Shown here piece by piece: positions 15,327 to 15,735 of a stretch of 15,735 nt of DNA. Location of the stretch: positions 1 through 15,735 of the forward strand of contig JAUXDP010000039.1 in NCBI GenBank assembly GCA_030618325.1. The letters are read 5' to 3'. Positions within the stretch are counted from its first letter, which is position 1; each line of letters begins with the position of its first letter. The translations under genes were made by a program, and so were the position numbers. The notes under the pieces were generated by a model that saw only the letters and a list, made by a program, of their open reading frames with translations, was not told the origin of the DNA and did no database searches. Source of the stretch: Methylococcaceae bacterium (lineage in GTDB: Bacteria; Pseudomonadota; Gammaproteobacteria; Methylococcales; Methylomonadaceae).

Positions 15327-15638
15327 AAAGATTTATAAACATGAACCAAAGATACTAAATATCACAAAACTATGCAGGTGAGGGAAGATTTATTAAATAT
15401 GTATATCAATAAGTCCAGCTTTTATGTGCTAGGAACGAAGCGCATCTTTCGCGATTGATGCGCTCCCTTCCGTCAACAACCTATGTTATCGTCTTGACCT
15501 ATTTGCGTAATAGTCAACATAAACCTCCCCGTTAGGAAAAGGGAGATTGAGGGAGTTAATTTTAAAAACCTTCCCTTGCCCTTCTGTTCAAACAGGGGAG
15601 ACTAAAAACCAATAACATTGGAGTTCTGCAGGGAAAAT
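15327..15638. other. 312-base intergenic region with hairpin-forming repeats
   Basis: This should contain the promoter of the two-component operon, but no clear -35/-10 pair stands out. It carries copy 2 of the hairpin repeat (15437-15474). It also carries a purine/pyrimidine-biased block at 15524-15602, with CTCCC/GGGAG (15525-15529/15541-15545), AGGGA/TCCCT (15550-15554/15572-15576) and CTG/CAG around TTCAAA. The block could fold into two or three hairpins and looks like a degenerate intergenic repeat. It lies just downstream of the stop of the right-edge gene, so it might also aid termination. I see no coding potential. Confidence 0.5.
15437..15474 (+). repeat. REP-like hairpin repeat, copy 2
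   Basis: On the plus strand it reads GAAGCGCATC, a 10-base loop, GATGCGC, then TCCCTTCCGTC. The stem is GCGCATC/GATGCGC (15440-15446/15457-15463), extended by A15439-T15464. Copy 1 at 5616-5652 has the same arms, the same loop length and nearly the same tail on the opposite strand. The loops differ in sequence. Confidence 0.7.
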
Positions 15639-15735
15639 TTATGCCAATTCTTTTTTCTGGCGAAAACGGGCCATACCAAATAGCAGGGAAAATCCGGTCG
15701 CTGCTAGAGGAAATGCCGCAAAGTCGGAGGCCAAG
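15639..15735 (-). CDS. C-terminus of a protein with a PEP-CTERM-like membrane tail (partial)
   Basis: A frame open to the right edge ends at TAA (15639-15641), showing the last 31 residues of a minus-strand protein. They read as FAAFPLAATGFSLLFGMARF followed by RQKKELA: a proline near the start, one hydrophobic helix, then a basic cluster at the end. This is the general layout of PEP-CTERM sorting tails, in which variants such as VPLPAAVWLFGSGLLG plus basic residues are common. The strict PEP triad is not present, so an ordinary membrane-anchored C-terminus is also possible. The body of the protein lies outside the window. Confidence 0.5.
   Translation of the reverse strand, partial: LASDFAAFPLAATGFSLLFGMARFRQKKELA

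Overview
The window looks like chromosomal DNA of a gammaproteobacterium of moderate to low GC. The encoded proteins resemble gammaproteobacterial families throughout, for example an Escherichia-like Zwf, a 342-residue HolA and HtpG. A complete Entner-Doudoroff gene set, a CRTAC1-like FG-GAP surface protein and a PEP-CTERM-like tail would all fit a type I methanotroph (Methylococcales) or a related methylotroph. That placement is inference: no rRNA or methane-oxidation gene is present to test it.

Layout. At the left edge (1-830, minus) is the N-terminal part of an exported FG-GAP/VCBS beta-propeller protein, cut by the window end. A 505-base AT-rich spacer follows. Next come four plus-strand sugar-acid genes: zwf (1336-2805), pgl (2987-3703), edd (3765-5585) and eda (5704-6330). 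Together they convert glucose-6-phosphate to pyruvate and glyceraldehyde-3-phosphate. The zwf-pgl gap holds a 15-bp inverted repeat and the edd-eda gap holds a hairpin repeat. A membrane-anchored extensin-like protein (6344-7078) and the chaperone gene htpG (7188-9116) lie on the minus strand, separated by a clear intrinsic terminator. Upstream of htpG is a good match to a sigma-32 heat-shock promoter.

Divergent from htpG is a two-gene plus-strand unit: a response regulator fused to a long TPR array (9329-10948) and a small soluble histidine kinase (10953-11648). Its end overlaps tail-to-tail with holA (11629-12657, minus). The following 490-base gap contains a degraded C-terminal fragment of a di-heme cytochrome c peroxidase/MauG-family protein. 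A conventional two-component system follows on the minus strand: an OmpR-type regulator (14622-15326) and a HAMP-type sensor kinase (13148-14617). The right end is an intergenic stretch with a second copy of the edd-eda hairpin repeat, then the last 31 codons of a minus-strand protein with a PEP-CTERM-like membrane tail.

The most interesting items are the soluble RR-TPR/kinase pair, the two-copy hairpin repeat in opposite orientations, the competing inverted repeats between zwf and pgl, and the cytochrome relic. No phage, CRISPR, tRNA or rRNA was recognised, and no complete insertion sequence.
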